Below, piece after piece: positions 24,066-37,456 of a stretch of 64,000 nucleotides of DNA. A program made the translations under genes and the position numbers. Positions within the stretch are counted from its first letter, which is position 1. The number at the start of each line of letters is the position of its first letter. This stretch comes from Ctenosaura bakeri (taxonomy: Eukaryota; Chordata; Lepidosauria; Squamata; Iguanidae), in the NCBI GenBank assembly GCA_948474755.1, contig CAOLHI010000419.1, positions 434,001-498,000 of the forward strand, read 5' to 3'. Under the pieces are notes generated by a model. That model searched no databases. It had not been told where the DNA came from and saw nothing but the letters and a program-made list of their open reading frames with translations.

Positions 24066-26808
24066 ATTTGAATAATGGTCCTGCCTAGGATTTTTTAAAA
24101 GCCTCCTGGTGACTTAGCTGAAAAATTCCTTTCCTGAGCTGATTATATGCGATGAGAGCTTTAAAAATCTGACAGGTAGTATTCAAATTACTCTGAAGTT
24201 CCAGCACTTTCCTTTCATCCTAATTATTCCCACTCCCAGCCATTAAAAAATAAACAAACCCAAATACCCAAATAGTCAGGAACCCTGCTGAGACAAAACA
24301 TTCTGCCTCAGTACTAAAAAGATGGTAAATCATATTTATTTTTCAGCAGGCTTATAGTTACGAAACCATACAGCATTCCACCCTGCTGTCCCCTGAGATA
24401 CTTTCTGAAGCTCTTGGGGAAAAGATATGTGATTTGTATGATAATATTACCTTTCAGGTTTCCATTTTTGTTTGACTTTGGGGTATTTCAAGTCTTTGCT
24501 TCTTGTCTAAATTAAAATGGAAAGGTAGATATACACAGACAAAGCAATGCCTGAACAGCATTAATGGGTATCATAAATATTCTACAAAGAGTGCCAATGT
24601 GGCAGAGTAAGGGGCATATGGAAAACAGCTGAGTTCAAGAGTTAAAGTAGAAGGAAAGTGTGTACTCTCAATGATGTGTATATCAATAATCAGATTTGTC
24701 AATTAAACCTGTGTTTACTTTCCACTGACCAGTCACAAAATAAAGTACTGTAAATGAAAGAACTCCAGTTGGTGATCTTTCCCTACTGGGAGAGCATTCA
24801 CTACCATCCAAGGTGAATTCTCTCAAAGATGTGGACGCTAACTCACACTTGCCACTAAATGTGCCACCAATAATTCTGACTGTGTAATGGATGTACTCAT
24901 CATGATAGATATTTCCAAACATGCTCACTTCATCCATAGACTACATAGTTACACTTGAAAAAATGTGTCCTAAAAACTGATTTGTTCACCAATTTGTTGG
25001 AAAGAAGCAAGAGAAGCATTTCCTGTTCCTACCGGAACTGGTTGAGTCACTGTGACAATGCATGTTAGCTCCCTATCTTCACTTTCTTTTTCATTGCAAT
25101 ATTAAAGGTATTATTTTGCAAACAATGGCTATCATGATCAAAGACTGCTGTGTGGGTTGTATATGTGAATGAGAAGGGGGAGTTCTTGGTAAATTTAGAA
25201 GAGTAATTTGTGATCACAAAAGTTACAGTTGTAGGAAGAACAAAGACCATTCAGCAGCAGTGCATCTGGTATTATATACACATTAGGAATGGGAGTCCAT
25301 TATGATCTGCCCTTGGATTCAATTATGGGTTTTAATGAACATCAATTGTCATAAGAGGGTAATTTTCAAGCAGAACTGAAAGGAGGGGAACAGATTTCTG
25401 TGATTTTACTACAGGAAATGAGCACACTGTTCAATTATTCCATGCCATTAGAAGCACAAAGCCTTTAAAATGTACAACATTTTTATTTAATTAAAATATG
25501 TTGCTATGGATAGCTTTCATCTTTCAATAGCTTTCCCTTTCCTTTCTATTCTCACCTCTTAAAATAGAATGTTCTTGAGATATGCCATGCTTGAACTGTC
25601 TCCAGAATTATATGCATATTCATTCTCTCCTTTGTTTTTGAGTTATTTTAAAAGAATAAAATATTAGCACTCAGAGCAGTGTTCAGTTTGGTACTTTAAG
25701 AATATCTCCAGGATTTGATTCTAAGACAACCTCAATGGTATGGGCAGACTAACTTCTAATGGCTTCACTTCTTGTCTGTTTAGATATACTGTAGATTAAA
25801 TGTAAAAAAAGGTCAGCAAAGGCTCTAAGAGAGCTTATGAAATTTTCTCTCCTGGACATTTCCCAGAAAATATGAGAGGAGACCATAGGAAAAGCCTTCC
25901 AGAGTGTTCCATCATAGCTCAGGCTTTCTCTGAGATGCTGGGGAGAAGAGAGACACTGATTTTCAGGCACAGAGAGAATAAAGTGGAATTTTGAAGGATC
26001 ATTCACATTTGCAAATTCTGGTCTGGCATGCTACAGCATGAGACATGGAGAATCCATGAATTGAAATGAATAGTGCCTAGAGAAAGGTGAGGAGATTTAT
26101 TTTAAAATGTATCCATCTATTTGTTCCTTATCCAGGTGTTATATATCCATTGCCAAAATTTGATGATGATGGAGTGAATTTATCTCATAAGAGTTACAAG
26201 TAGGGCTTTCAGATACTCATGTCCCCTTTTCTCCCTAGGACTGTGGCAGGGGAAGGGAGGAACTTCTGGATGAAGGATTGCTTGCCTCTCTCTCTCTCTC
26301 TCTCTTTCTTTCTTTGTCTATTTATCATACCATGAGTTGTTGGTCGTTGCTGTTACAGATTCCTTTGGAGCAGATGCTGTAGACTTTTGAGAGCATCCTG
26401 CTTGGTCGCTTCCTTCTTTCAAGGTCCCAGGACTGGAAAGAATATAAATAGTCAATAGGAAGAATATAGCACTGAGGCTATTGCCATGTGGGTATTGGCC
26501 AGGAAGAAGAGAGAGTAAATGTGTCCCACGCTCTATTTGGAAATTTTTTTTTGGTCAACTCATCTTTCTCTCTGTACTCTCCAGTAGATCCGGTACAAAG
26601 CAGATGGGTTTACCAGCTTCAGAAATATAATTTGAGAGGTAGTAAGGGGTGCCTTAAAGCAGAAGAAACCTCCAAACATTTCCCAGCCTGCCCATGGCCC
26701 CACAGTTTTTCTTAATTCTCTTCAGCATTTGATCTGTATCACTCCACCTCCTCCTCTGCCTTATTCTTCCTTTTTGGACTTGCTGGATGTCCCCTCCATC
26801 CTCTCCAA
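24066..26808. other. No gene recognised
   Basis: A (TC)n/(TTTC)n tract lies near 26288-26316. The minus-strand frame 24937-24683 (84 codons) reads smoothly but carries no domain I recognise and no splice or promoter context. Confidence 0.45.
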
Positions 26809-27252
26809 GGCCTTTTCCACACCGGGCAAGGGAATCGCCCTGTGCCACTACTCACCATACCTTTTGGCTCCCCGGTTCAGTCCACGGCGTTCCGGGGAAG
26901 TGCATGCTCGTCATTACGCACTGCTCCAGCATCCCAAATGGCAGCTTCCGGTTGGTCAAGGGTCTTTAGCTCACCAGCCTAAAGCCCACCCCTGGGCAGA
27001 TCGCAGGCTTGCATTGGTGTGAGCCTGCAAATCTGCATAAGGAGCAGACTCACAGTGGTGCGCTGCATGCTTTTGAAAAACCGAAAGAAACATGTCTTTC
27101 AAAAGTATGCTGGAGGACCACTTGGGGTCATTCCGGACCAGACTGAGGTACGAATCTACCTTAAATAGGTCCGATCCAGTACGATCCGAGGTGCAGTCAT
27201 CCTCCTTGGAGGACGGACTGCACCATTTCAAAAACTCCATGTGGAAAAGGCC
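26809..27252. mobile_element. Long foldback element, subtype III (divergent core)
   Basis: A 444-bp element starting GGCCTTTTCCACACC and ending CATGTGGAAAAGGCC. The termini match the other foldback elements, but the core is different: it contains GTCCGATCCAGTACGATCC and a hairpin around CTTTTGAAAAACCGAAAG. The flanks are CAA and AAT, so the duplication is unclear. The frames of 86-97 codons inside it are not genes. Confidence 0.75.
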
Positions 27253-28118
27253 AATATCTCAGCTTCTCAGACCATTCCATCTCTCTCTATATGAATCCAC
27301 ATCCCATTGTTCTCTCTTCCCTACTTTAACTTTCAATTTTCCATACATCTGAGTTATTATTGACCCTAATCCTTGTCTCTTTCCAACTCCTGTGTTTTTT
27401 TTTTTCATTTTTAAATTGCTTTCCCGTCTCCTTCTCTCCAAAGTCCCTTTCCTCTGTTCATTTCCCTTCTTTGTTATTTCTCTCCTTCCACCTTGTCTCT
27501 AACTTTTGGCTTCTCTGTGTTATCTGAGTGTTCTTTTTACCCATTCTTCACTTCTGCCTAAATGGCTTTTCTCTGGTGCCATGTGACATGGATCACTAAA
27601 TGCAGGGCATCATTCTTTCCTTGAGGAAGTCTTGTTTTAAGAAACAGTGCTGAGCAATTCTGTGCCTTTCCAGTTTGAAAAACTGCACAGTTAGTTATAC
27701 AATTTATTATTACTGCATTTGCACTGCTGGGGTGGGAGAGAAGTGCTTGTGGAGGACAAAATGCATACTAGGCACCTTGACAGGGGACGAGGGTGATCAA
27801 TTCCAGCTCATCCAGCAAAACATACTGTGCCAGGCCTCTATGAACGAATAATATGGGAAGAGAGGTGAGCAGAGGGAGCATGTAAATGGATGTTTTTTAG
27901 ATATTCATTTTGAGAAAGGAGGAAAACTGGGAATTCCTCTCCCTGTATATTTACTAATGCTTCCTTCCTTCACTGTATCCCTGGTGAATTAATTGTTCTG
28001 AGAGAAGATAGCATACGTATCATGGATATTGTGTGAAGTATGAACTGAAAATTGTAATTGCAATAAGCTATATACCTCCACCTATTGGAATACAGTTTTC
28101 ACTTCATAGAACTAAATA
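27253..28118. other. No gene; C/T-rich stretch
   Basis: 27270-27560 is pyrimidine-rich on the plus strand with a T-run near 27395. Nothing recognisable follows. Confidence 0.5.
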
Positions 28119-28260
28119 CCCTAAGCAGGGTTGGCCCTGGTTATTACTTGGATGGGAGACCACCAATGAATAACCAGGTGCTGGTGGCTATATTTCAGTG
28201 AAATCACCTCTGAGTATTCCTTTCTTAAGGTTCATTATGGGACTGATTGGGGAAGGTTTT
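28119..28260 (+). mobile_element. 5S rRNA-derived SINE
   Basis: The head matches the 3' half of vertebrate 5S rRNA: CTAAGCAGGGTTGGCCCTGG, then TTACTTGGATGGGAGACC, then an ACCAGGTGCTG end. It includes the box C region of the internal Pol III promoter. It continues into CACCTCTGAGTATTCCTT, a tail found on 5S-type lizard SINEs. The 5' half of 5S is missing, so this is not an rRNA gene. Confidence 0.85.
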
Positions 28261-28292
28261 GGATTTTGCTCTGATATGTACCTGAGGAAGGA

Positions 28293-28351
28293 ACTTTTTT
28301 TTATTCCTGCTCCTCTAGACCTTATTTTTTATTCCTGCTCTTCTAGACCTT
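28293..28351 (+). repeat. 30-bp tandem duplication
   Basis: The unit TTTATTCCTGCTCCTCTAGA occurs twice, the second with TTC for CTC (about 28300 and 28329). A small local duplication inside the 88-codon frame 28198-28464, which is otherwise unremarkable. Confidence 0.75.
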
Positions 28352-31300
28352 TATGTTCATGGTATATGGGAATAGAACCTTCTCTTAGAATGTGCCTGAG
28401 ACCATTTATACAAAGTGAATGGACCCTCATAGAGGTGATGCAAGAGGACCCTGTTTGCACTTAAATATATAGGGAATAAGATGAAGTCAGTTTAGAGGTG
28501 AGGCTAGTCTTTGTCCTTGAACCAGATTAGAACACTTTGGGGGCTCACACTTAAGGGTGGGAATATGTTAGCTAAGTAGTTTTTGTTTCTCTCAGTAAAA
28601 ATCATTTATAACTACTGTAAGTTGTCGTTATTCAATACGAATGGGATGATATCTACAATTTGCAGTGGAACAGAAAACACATTCAAAAGGATTGATTCAT
28701 TTGCAAATTCTATGTATGGTGGCATTCAGTTTCATTTCACTTATCCTAGAGACACTATATGTTTAGAAACAGTAATGGACACTTGTGAACAAATATTTAT
28801 AAGAAGGGTACATATGTCCGCTCTTTCCTTGAGTATGAGAGCTGTCATACTTTTATGTCTGCAAAATTTCATACATGTTGAGAAACTATAGAATATGTCA
28901 GATTTTGTAAGACTGACCAATCTACGATGCAACAATTGCATGGTGGGGGATACCTTAATGAGATCTTCTAACAAGCATGTATAATACCAAAAGCATGGGT
29001 AGTGTAGTTTTACTCATGCCTAGAGAACAAAATTATGAAGTTATGTTAACAGTAAGTGCCTAATTTGGTTAGACTGAGCCACTTATATTATTCAGTTTCT
29101 CCATATTATCAGATTTCTTTCATTCTTTATTTATTTGCAAAGCACACACACAGCTACACACTTTGCCAAGATAAAGCAAGACAGGTCTCTAGTAATCAAG
29201 GAAAGACCTGACATATTTGAGTTCACAATTCCCTGTGATGATACCTAATTTTGATAGCCAGAAACGTGCACACTGACTTTATGATTTGTGAAATGAAAGG
29301 AAATACTATGGTGTCTGGAGTGTTACAATATGTCAAATTCCTCCAAAAATGTTTTGAAAATTATAAAAATATAAAATGATGATATCTTTACAAAGTACTA
29401 TGGGACCTCTGTTCAAGTTATTCTTGTGTACAGTTGCTTATACCCATTCATAATGAATGTTGCAGATCCTAGGGTGAAGTGACAACCTATTGCTATTTCT
29501 TTCTAAAAATCTTATCCATAAGTCAAGGCACCTGAGTTCTGGTGCTAGAGCATGCATAGAGTGCAAAAGCAAAAAACCCAAGCTGGATCATTGCCAGTTG
29601 TCCCAGACTGAGAACACAGCCATGCAAAGTGCGTCTAGGCTAGTATAAAGTTTATTGAAGCAATGGAGGATAGTGCTCCGGACAGCATTTGCCATGGAGC
29701 CAGTACCTTGAGCACCAAAATAGCAAAGCAAAAAAGAGAGAGCAAAAACAGAGTGATTTCACATGATTTCCTTTTACTCTGTGTTAACCACATCCAGACC
29801 TCACCATGTGACTTGCTTTCCCATGTTATAGAACTTTCTCACGTACTAGAAATAGACATGCAGAGAGATAGTATTGGTATTGCCAGGGCACACTGACCTT
29901 GTCTTCTTGCCCACAGGAAGAAACACCACAATAACAGTCAGGCTTAAACAGAATACATGACAGAAAATAACAACAATTGAAAAGCTTATTCAGTACTAAT
30001 TCCATTAAGAACTTGGGCCACCATTTAATCATCCTTGGTGAAGTAGCTACATTTTTATTAATGCTATCTGATCTATTGTAACAAATATCTTTGCCACTAT
30101 AATGACTCCCAAAGTAATTACTTCCTTGCCTGGTAAATGCCCTTCTTAAATTTTATTGCTATCTCTAAAAATGTCCATTATCCACTGAAGAACAACTGCA
30201 GAAATTACAGTTATCTGTAAGAGTGTTATCTTCAGGGACATCAGAAAAAACATGTTATATAAAGAATAAAAAAAAAAGATTCATTTTTCTCCTAGAATTA
30301 TTCTAATCTAAAAGAGCTTTGGTTTAATAGCATTACTTTCCCTTCCGCATTTCAACTCTTGTAAGGTTTATTTCAAACATTATTATTACACACACACACC
30401 AGAAGAATTATTGTCACTTTGGTGTCTGCAATAAGTAGAAATTTAAGAGAAATTCACCTGGTCTGAATGGCTATATAGATTTCTGACACCTTGGATTTAG
30501 CAAACTTACAAGTAGCTTCAAATTAGAATTCCCCATCACCCTCAACCTAGCCATGTTGCACAGGATTTCTGAGACTGGGGAGAGGTAAAATACTTCCACT
30601 CCTCCCAGTTTGTGTAGATACATATTTGCAGATCCCTTTGTGTTTGGATGCACATGTATGGCTTCTATGCTCCCAACCAATGTTGCATCACAGCTGAAAA
30701 GGCTTTGCAACCTGCCCTGCTATTAACTAAGCCATAATACATGGCTTTTCAACATCCATGCTTTTCAATATTCCATAACAATTCTTAAAAGATCATAAAA
30801 TGTGCACATTAAGGAAAAGATTGTGAAAAAAAAATCCTGTTAGGTACATTATACTAATGAATTGCTTGGAAATGTATCCATGCCAGGGAAATGTATAGAA
30901 AAGTTTGTACAGGTTAAATATTTTTGCCACATTTTCAGGCTAGTGTGAATTTGGTCTAAAGCAAACTTGCAGTTGAGGAAATGAGAAATGCAGCAAAATC
31001 CAGATTTATACCTTTCACCGTTCCTAGCTGTATTTCCTAGGGTTGTGTCCAAATGTATAACTGTGTGTGATGAACACCAGTGACTTGCTCTAAGGCTCCT
31101 ATGAGGTTTTATCATCTACACTATAACATAAATAAAGGACCATGCTATAAGCTTCAATGTTGTACAAAATTCTCACTGCTTGAATTTGGGATGTTAACAG
31201 CCTGGAGATGCCAACCAGGATATCCTAACTTGTGAATAAGTCCTGTTGCAGGCAGAGAAGGTTTCATTCTCACTAAAACTACATGGATTTGTTATACACT

Positions 31301-33198
31301 TACTATCTTTGCTACACACAAAATGTATTCATTCATACATACTGTAAATATTAACTTATTTCATTCTCATACTTGACAAGAAAAGTTTTCTCCTTATGGG
31401 GTGAGATTCAAAGATTTCATTTCTCCATATTCCCTGCACTTTTTTGGCGAAATTTTCATGAAGATATTTTTTAGTTAAAAAATTGCATTTTTTTTTTAAA
31501 AAAATACAACATTCTTGTGTAGAAATCAATGTTTTTGTGGAAAAAACAACTTTTTGTTGTTTCTGATGCTGAAGAAAATGCTGGTCTTTTTACAAGGAAG
31601 ATAAATTTCACCTCAGTTCACCATTTCTTTCTTTCTTTCTTTTTTTTGACAGAATGTTTGAAAGACAAGAAAATTATCAAATATCTTTGACATCTTTTCC
31701 CTATAAACTCCTCGGCAATAGCAAGAGCCCCAGTTCTGAAGGGGATTTGGAATGGTCTTCCATCCAAACATTGATTAGCATACGTGCCTGCTTAGACTCC
31801 AGGCGCTTCCAGATCTTTCACTGAAGTTATAAAGATTTAGACTACTTTTCTATTAAAAAAAACAAACTTCATGTGCATTCATTTGAATATATACAGGCTA
31901 TAACATAGATATTATATGCTCCTCTCTTTTGGGGTAGTGGTGGAATGGAGAATGCAACAACAAATATCTCTTTTATTTTCTTTTATTTTCATGTGCATTC
32001 CTGCCATTTGGTAAAAACATGCTAGTTTAAAAGGTTCATACCAAAACAATATTTGCAGGTCTATTTATCTCTCCACCTTCTTCTTCTAAACTACCTTGCT
32101 GGTATGAAAGGAAGAGACACACAAGCAAAAATTTTATGTGGTGAGGAGAACATAACATATGGAATATGGATGGTCTGAAATATGCAGCTTTTACATTCTT
32201 TGGAGAGTACTCCAGATATCAACATCTCCTAGGAACTACAATGAGCAATATTACTGGTTTTACCTGTTTCCCCAGAAGGTATCACTGGGTTGTTGACATC
32301 TGTAGTTAGTCATTAATTATTTCATTAAAATATATGTCCTATCAAAATGGCCTAAGGCCATCTAGTGAGTTCATGGTTGAAAGAACTGAAGATATCCTGG
32401 TCTATATCTCACACAGTGATGACAGTCCTCACTGAGGTGGTAAATCTGCCTATGGCTTGTAGAGCTTTAAACTGCAGTGCAGTTTCTTGCTCCTCCGTTA
32501 TGAAAAAGAACCACTTTGCAGCAGTAAACTGTATCAAGCAAAATGGTTCTAGCCTACTCTGACATTCATGGTCTTTGTTTGTAAGGACGAATTCAGTCTG
32601 TATTGATACAACCCAGGCATGAGTTACTTTCTGAACATTCTGTTTTAACTATTGGCTGCATAGGCATATGGGGATCACAGTCCAATAGAGCAATACTGGA
32701 CTTTATGAAAATGTTATTTTCAAAAATCCAACTCTAGAGAGGAGCGGGAGAGGCTGAAACATAAACTGTGACTGCCCAGTTAAATTAGAATGATGCTTTT
32801 CTTTCCAGTGCTGCCAAATTTAGACATACCTAAGCACAAATAGCTGAGGCATCCATATTTCTCAGCTTCTGTTTTATTGAGTACCTCTCAGATGAACAGT
32901 CTAATGGGACAAAATACTACAGCCACAGTTCAGACAAGGCTATCACAGAACGTGTTAATTTTTTGCAAATGGACTCTGGGACCTATTTGAGCTTTTCTTA
33001 CTTGTTAGAATTTGACTGCCAGAACAGACTTCAAACTTTCTACCCAGGAGCATTTGCCACCATTAGGTTGTCTTTAGCCTGGAGAAAGAAACGGAATATG
33101 GTAGATTCTTCTGCCTTCTGCCCAGTACTGCTTTTTATCTCCAGTGCCTTTGACTATCATTCCTTGCCATGGAGAAAAAGCTATATTAACCAATCATA
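28352..33198. other. Long gene-free stretch
   Basis: Nearly 5 kb of AT-rich sequence with only small landmarks: an (AC)n at 30389-30401, a T-rich low-complexity zone at 31440-31560 and (TTTC)n at 31626-31646. A SINE scrap near 32345 is listed separately. Frames of up to 102 codons have no motifs. I see no exon, promoter or conserved structure. Confidence 0.5.
32342..32445 (-). mobile_element. SINE fragment, reverse strand
   Basis: On the minus strand this reads GACCAGGATATC and then CCATGAACTCACTAGATGGCC, matching the B-box to mid-body order of the SINEs at 15307 and 650. It is heavily mutated. Confidence 0.45.
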
Positions 33199-33710
33199 GG
33201 CCCTTTTCGCATTGAGGCTTCTCACGTGAGCGGGGGAGGGCGGCTCGCGCGAGAAGCCTTCTCCGGGAGGCTGCCGCTTCCCCTCCTTCCTTCCGCAGGC
33301 GAAGGAAAGAGGGGGGAAGCGGCAGCCTCCCGGAGAAGGCTTCTCACTCAAGCCGCCCTCCCCCATGCGAAGCAGGAGGCTGTCGCGTCCACCCCCCCGC
33401 ATGAAGCAGGAGGCTGTTGCGTCCGTCGTGCTAGCGCCCCGCCCCTTCCTTCCGCAGGGGCGGAAGGAAGGAAGCGTGACCCAGCCGCCTCCCCGACGCT
33501 CCACACAGGAGGTAAGTGCGCGTGGGCCCTGGGAGCGTTGCGCGAGCGCGGGTGATTTTCACTTTGAGGCGAAAATCAAAAAACCCACGATCGCGCCGCT
33601 GCAGCCCCGTGAGCACGGCGGAAGTGGGAGTGCGTCGTGCAGAGTGACGCTCCCACTCCCGCTAGGCTCAGGGGGCTCTCGCGCGACAGAAAGCCCGTGC
33701 GAAAAGGGCC
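33199..33710 (-). mobile_element. Long foldback element, subtype I, GC-rich and probably young
   Basis: A 512-bp element starting GGCCCTTTTCGCATTGAGG and ending GTGCGAAAAGGGCC, with exact ATA flanks (33196-33198 and 33711-33713). It keeps dozens of CpG sites that are TpG or CpA in other copies. It also carries a perfect 33-bp inverted repeat (33251-33283 against 33313-33345, 29-bp loop). Open frames of up to 169 codons cross it because it is GC-rich, not because it codes. Confidence 0.88.
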
Positions 33711-34079
33711 ATAGCTGCAAATACATTGCTAGGATAATATGCAAGGAACACACCTGCCATTTTGCTTTAGTTAAATATATCATGAAATATGCATGCATAT
33801 ACTGTAACTATCAAAGTGTAGGGTATGGTTTGACACAAATAATATTGGCCCATGCAAACTTAATTAATATTTGAGATTTCTCTGTAAGGGTACATAGAAA
33901 TATAACACAAAAATCTCCATATCACAGGAAGACAATTGTGTATCCTGAAAAGGGGTATATATTTTGAGTATATTTTTCATTTCAGGTTACTGCTTCTATT
34001 CTACTAGTTACATTCAACTCCTTATCATTGGATGTCAGGACGAAAAACAAACCACAATGATCATCATAGCTGAAATCCA
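33711..34079. other. No gene; AT-rich spacer
   Basis: Nothing recognisable between two foldback elements. Confidence 0.55.
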
Positions 34080-34281
34080 GGCTATTTCCATGCTACACTG
34101 TTGTAGTGCTATTATTCCACTTTGAACATCCTGTGGAATTCTGGGCTTTGTAGTTTGCTGAGGCCAAACTGCTCTCTGGCTAAGAATTCTAAATGCCCCT
34201 CCCTAAACTGAAAAGCCCAGGATTCCATAGGACATTGAAAGTGGAATAACAGCCCTACAACAGTGTGGTGTAGGAATGGCC
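34080..34281. mobile_element. Short foldback element, full length (202 bp)
   Basis: Starts GGCTATTTCCATGCTACACT and ends GTAGGAATGGCC. The inner arms TGGAATTCTGGGCTTTGTAG and their reverse partner are present. The flanks CCA and ATA do not match, so the target duplication is lost. Confidence 0.82.
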
Positions 34282-35259
34282 ATAGTTAAGCATACCTATA
34301 GAATCTAAACTTACAATTGGGCTGAAATCAAGGTGCCCAGACATGCTGCCTGAAATTAGAGATATGTATATCTTTGATATTTAATATTAGGTTCACCCAA
34401 ACCCAGACAGAAAACCTTTGTTTATTTAACATTGATTCTTTTTTAAAAAAATCTTCAGTAGAAAGTTCACACATTCCCTCCACTCCACTTCTGGGAGGCA
34501 ACAGGACTTGCCAACTTTTCTTACATCACAAAAAGACTCCCAAGCTCCATCACCTGCACAGCCAAAATTCTCAAGTGCAGCATGGAAGCGTAAAAAGTTA
34601 TCATCCACAGTCATGCCGCTGCATACAGAAGGTCATGCTTCCAAACACATTGCAATGAACTGTAACAACAGCTTCAGACATGAATTTGGAATTCAAAAAT
34701 GTACCAAGACAAAGGGTTCATTCAGCTAAGGAGTAAAAAAGCTGCTGTAATTGATGGGAATTATCACAAAATACAGTGGGGAAAGAGAAACAGTGTTTGG
34801 ATTGTGGAAATAAAAATAGTAAGTATAGCAATGAAAACTGCCATATCCTGACACATTTCACCAGTCTTGGTGATTTCATTAATTATTAATACAATTCATT
34901 CAGGTAACATCCACCTATATGTAACCAGTTTCCACCATGCTATCCAACTCCTCTAACATTTCATAACATTTTAATCTCATAAAGAAACAAAAATCCATGA
35001 CAGGAACTGTCTTGATTCTCAAGATACCCACTGAGATCTATGGAGGCCAAAAGAGATGCATTTTAGGATGTGGCTTGAAGGAAGTCTTCTGTCTATGTAG
35101 AGACCAACACTTGGCCTGGTCTCTACTGTCATAGACAATGGGATGGCATAGAGGAAGGACATCAGGCATGTTGGTGCACAGGTGCTTTCCTTATAATCCA
35201 GCCAAACTATCTTTCACCATACAGACATCCCATTCATGAATATATTTTACCTTCATTGT
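34282..35259. other. No gene recognised
   Basis: A 94-codon plus-strand frame at 34374-34658 and an overlapping 73-codon frame show no domain. No repeat ends seen. Confidence 0.5.
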
Positions 35260-35701
35260 GGCCCTTTCCGCAGCTTACCCTCTCACGCTGCTAGAGTGTG
35301 GGCCTTGCGTGAAAAGCCTGGGCAGGCAGGCTCTCGCAAGCCTCCTGCTTCCCTGCTGCTCAGGCTCTGCAGCTCCTTCCTGCTCACGTGAGAACCCCAC
35401 CCGCACCCCGCCCCTTCCTTCCACAGTGCAGCCTGGGAGTTGTAGGCTGCACTGAGGAGAGGATGTGCAACAAACCTGGCTCCAGAGGCTCCGCACTGCA
35501 GGTGAGTGTGGCTCAGGCCTGTGAGCCTTGCGCAAGCGCAGCTTATTTTCAGCTAAAAGCCAAAAATAAGAAAATGCATATTTGCTGTGCTGGCAGGCCT
35601 TGAGTGTGGTGGAAATGGGATTGCGTCATGCAGACCACTCCTGCCATTTACTTGATGCTCAAGGGGCCCTTTTGCTTCTAAACTGCCATGTGAAAAGGGC
35701 C
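35260..35701 (-). mobile_element. Long foldback element, subtype I
   Basis: A 442-bp element starting GGCCCTTTCCGCAGCTTACC and ending CATGTGAAAAGGGCC, with TGT flanks (35257-35259 and 35702-35704). The one-sided foldback is at the right end, so the element is reversed relative to 15968. The internal segment ACAGTGCAGCCTGGGAGTT is shared with other subtype I copies. Confidence 0.85.
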
Positions 35702-35838
35702 TGTGACACAAATCCACCTCCCTATATATTCTTGCGTCAACTTCCATCATGATTTTCTTAAAAGGTTTTGAAATTACATGGCATTTAGTGCAATTTCCAT
35801 GTGGAAGCTGAAAATGAAATCATGATAGCTATCCTATA

Positions 35839-36236
35839 GGCTCTTTCTGCACCCTACCTTTTTGTGCTGGCATCCAGTGGGGATCCCGACAGCAGCTCTG
35901 CCAGGAAGGGAGCACAATGGGAGTGCTCCCCTCCATACTGGCTGGCTCCCTGTGGAAGAGTGTGTGATGGCCCTGCCTCTACCTTCCACAGCACAGCCAA
36001 GTAATTTCCCAGGCTGCACTGTGGCAGGAAGTGCAGCCATGGCACTTACCAGGCTTCTGCATGACAGGTAAATGTGGGATGGTGGCACAATCATGGATCA
36101 TTGATGGTGAAAACCCATCAATGATTTATTCCATGATTTCACCACCTGTTGATGGGAGAAGGACGGGACTGTGATGATGTCATGCAGAACTGTTGTCATG
36201 GTCCTGTCCTTATGGGAGGGTGGTGCAGAAAGGGCC
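35839..36236. mobile_element. Long foldback element, subtype II
   Basis: A 398-bp element starting GGCTCTTTCTGCACC and ending GTGCAGAAAGGGCC, with exact ATA flanks (35836-35838 and 36237-36239). The subtype II hairpin (ATTGATGGTGAAAACCCATC) is in opposite orientation to the 6646 copy. It lies only 137 bp from the previous element. Confidence 0.85.
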
Positions 36237-37232
36237 ATAGATTGTTACTACTCAAATAAGGTCAGTTAATAGGTTACCCCCTCCTGAAGAGCCGTCATAA
36301 AAAAAACTCAGACGCCTTCTTGCCAAAACCCCCTTAATATCCATGCCAAGATTCCAAATGAGTAGTATTACACACATATTTTTATTTTAGTTTTATTAAT
36401 ACAAACATATTTTGTAGTAATTAATTGCTCTCTTTGCTTATCAAAGTGTTGTCTCACTACAGCATCTTACACTGCCATGTAGACTGCAGTTTTGTTAGAT
36501 TTATTTAAAAATAATTAGTTTATGAATAAGTTACTTATAAAGATTAATGGACTACAATTCTTTTAATAGGAAACAACACTAATTTGGAATAAACATGTTC
36601 ATTATTTTTAAAGCTTGATTTTAAATACAGTGAAGGCCACTCTGAGCTTTCAGTGTAGGGCTGGATATGACATATATTGACATATATTCAATTCGCAAAA
36701 TTACCCAACTTCATCTGGAGCATTATGCAGATCACATAGTGGGCCCTCAAGGAATGACCAACACCCTTCCCCTAGTTAATCACTCACCCTTGTTGCAGTC
36801 AGAGTCACCTCCTTGTTGCCAATCAGATTCAACTTTCTCTCCTTTATTTCAAAGTTATTTTTGAAACAGGAAAGAGAAGGTTGGATGCTCTTAGATTTGT
36901 GTGTGTAAGGCTAGAATGCTGTTGATGTCAGACACATGTGTAAGGCCTCTGTGTTCCATCAGTAGGGTAAGATGCTGTGGGTGGACATAAAACAGGGCTT
37001 TCTCTGCTGCATACTCCAATTATGGAAAACACTTCCCTAGGAAGCCCAACTGGCACCAATGTTGCCACCAAGTACTGTGGCTATTCACTAAAGCCTCTGA
37101 GGCCAACTAGTTTTACACAAACCCTCACATGTGCATACTTTAAGATCATTTTAAATTATCTTAACCAGTTTCATTCTGTCTTTTAAATTGTTAATGGTTC
37201 AATATGTTTTTAGCCTTAAGGAAAATCACTTT
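36237..37232. other. No gene recognised
   Basis: AT-rich sequence. The 65-72 codon frames carry no motif. The L2-like TTTCAAGGTGG tail seen elsewhere is absent. Confidence 0.5.
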
Positions 37233-37434
37233 GGCCATTTCCACACTACACTGTTACAGTGCTATTATTCCACTTTCAACATCCTGTGGAATTCTGGAGT
37301 TTGTAGTTTACTGAGGCCAAAGAGCTCTCTGGCTGAGAATTCTAAATGCCCTTCTCTAAACTGCAAACCCCAGAATTCCACAGGATGTTGAAAGTGGAAT
37401 AGTAGCACTATAACAGTATAGTGTGGAAATGATG
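37233..37434. mobile_element. Short foldback element, full length (202 bp)
   Basis: Starts GGCCATTTCCACACTACACT and ends GTGTGGAAATGATG (last four bases mutated), with TTT on both sides (37230-37232 and 37435-37437). The arms pair over about 80 bp, including CATCCTGTGGAATTCTGG and its reverse complement. Spurious frames of about 67 codons arise inside it. Confidence 0.87.
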
Positions 37435-37456
37435 TTTATTTTTACACTGTTTAAAT

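Noticed and set aside
24683..24937. 84-codon minus-strand ORF
   Set aside because: It reads like protein, but I recognise no family and it has no supporting context.
28119..28200. A functional 5S rRNA gene
   Set aside because: Only the 3' half of 5S is present, with substitutions, and a SINE tail follows.
33181..33874. GC-rich block as a CpG-island promoter or an exon
   Set aside because: The GC-rich block has exact transposon ends and ATA target duplications at 33196-33198 and 33711-33713. No gene starts nearby.
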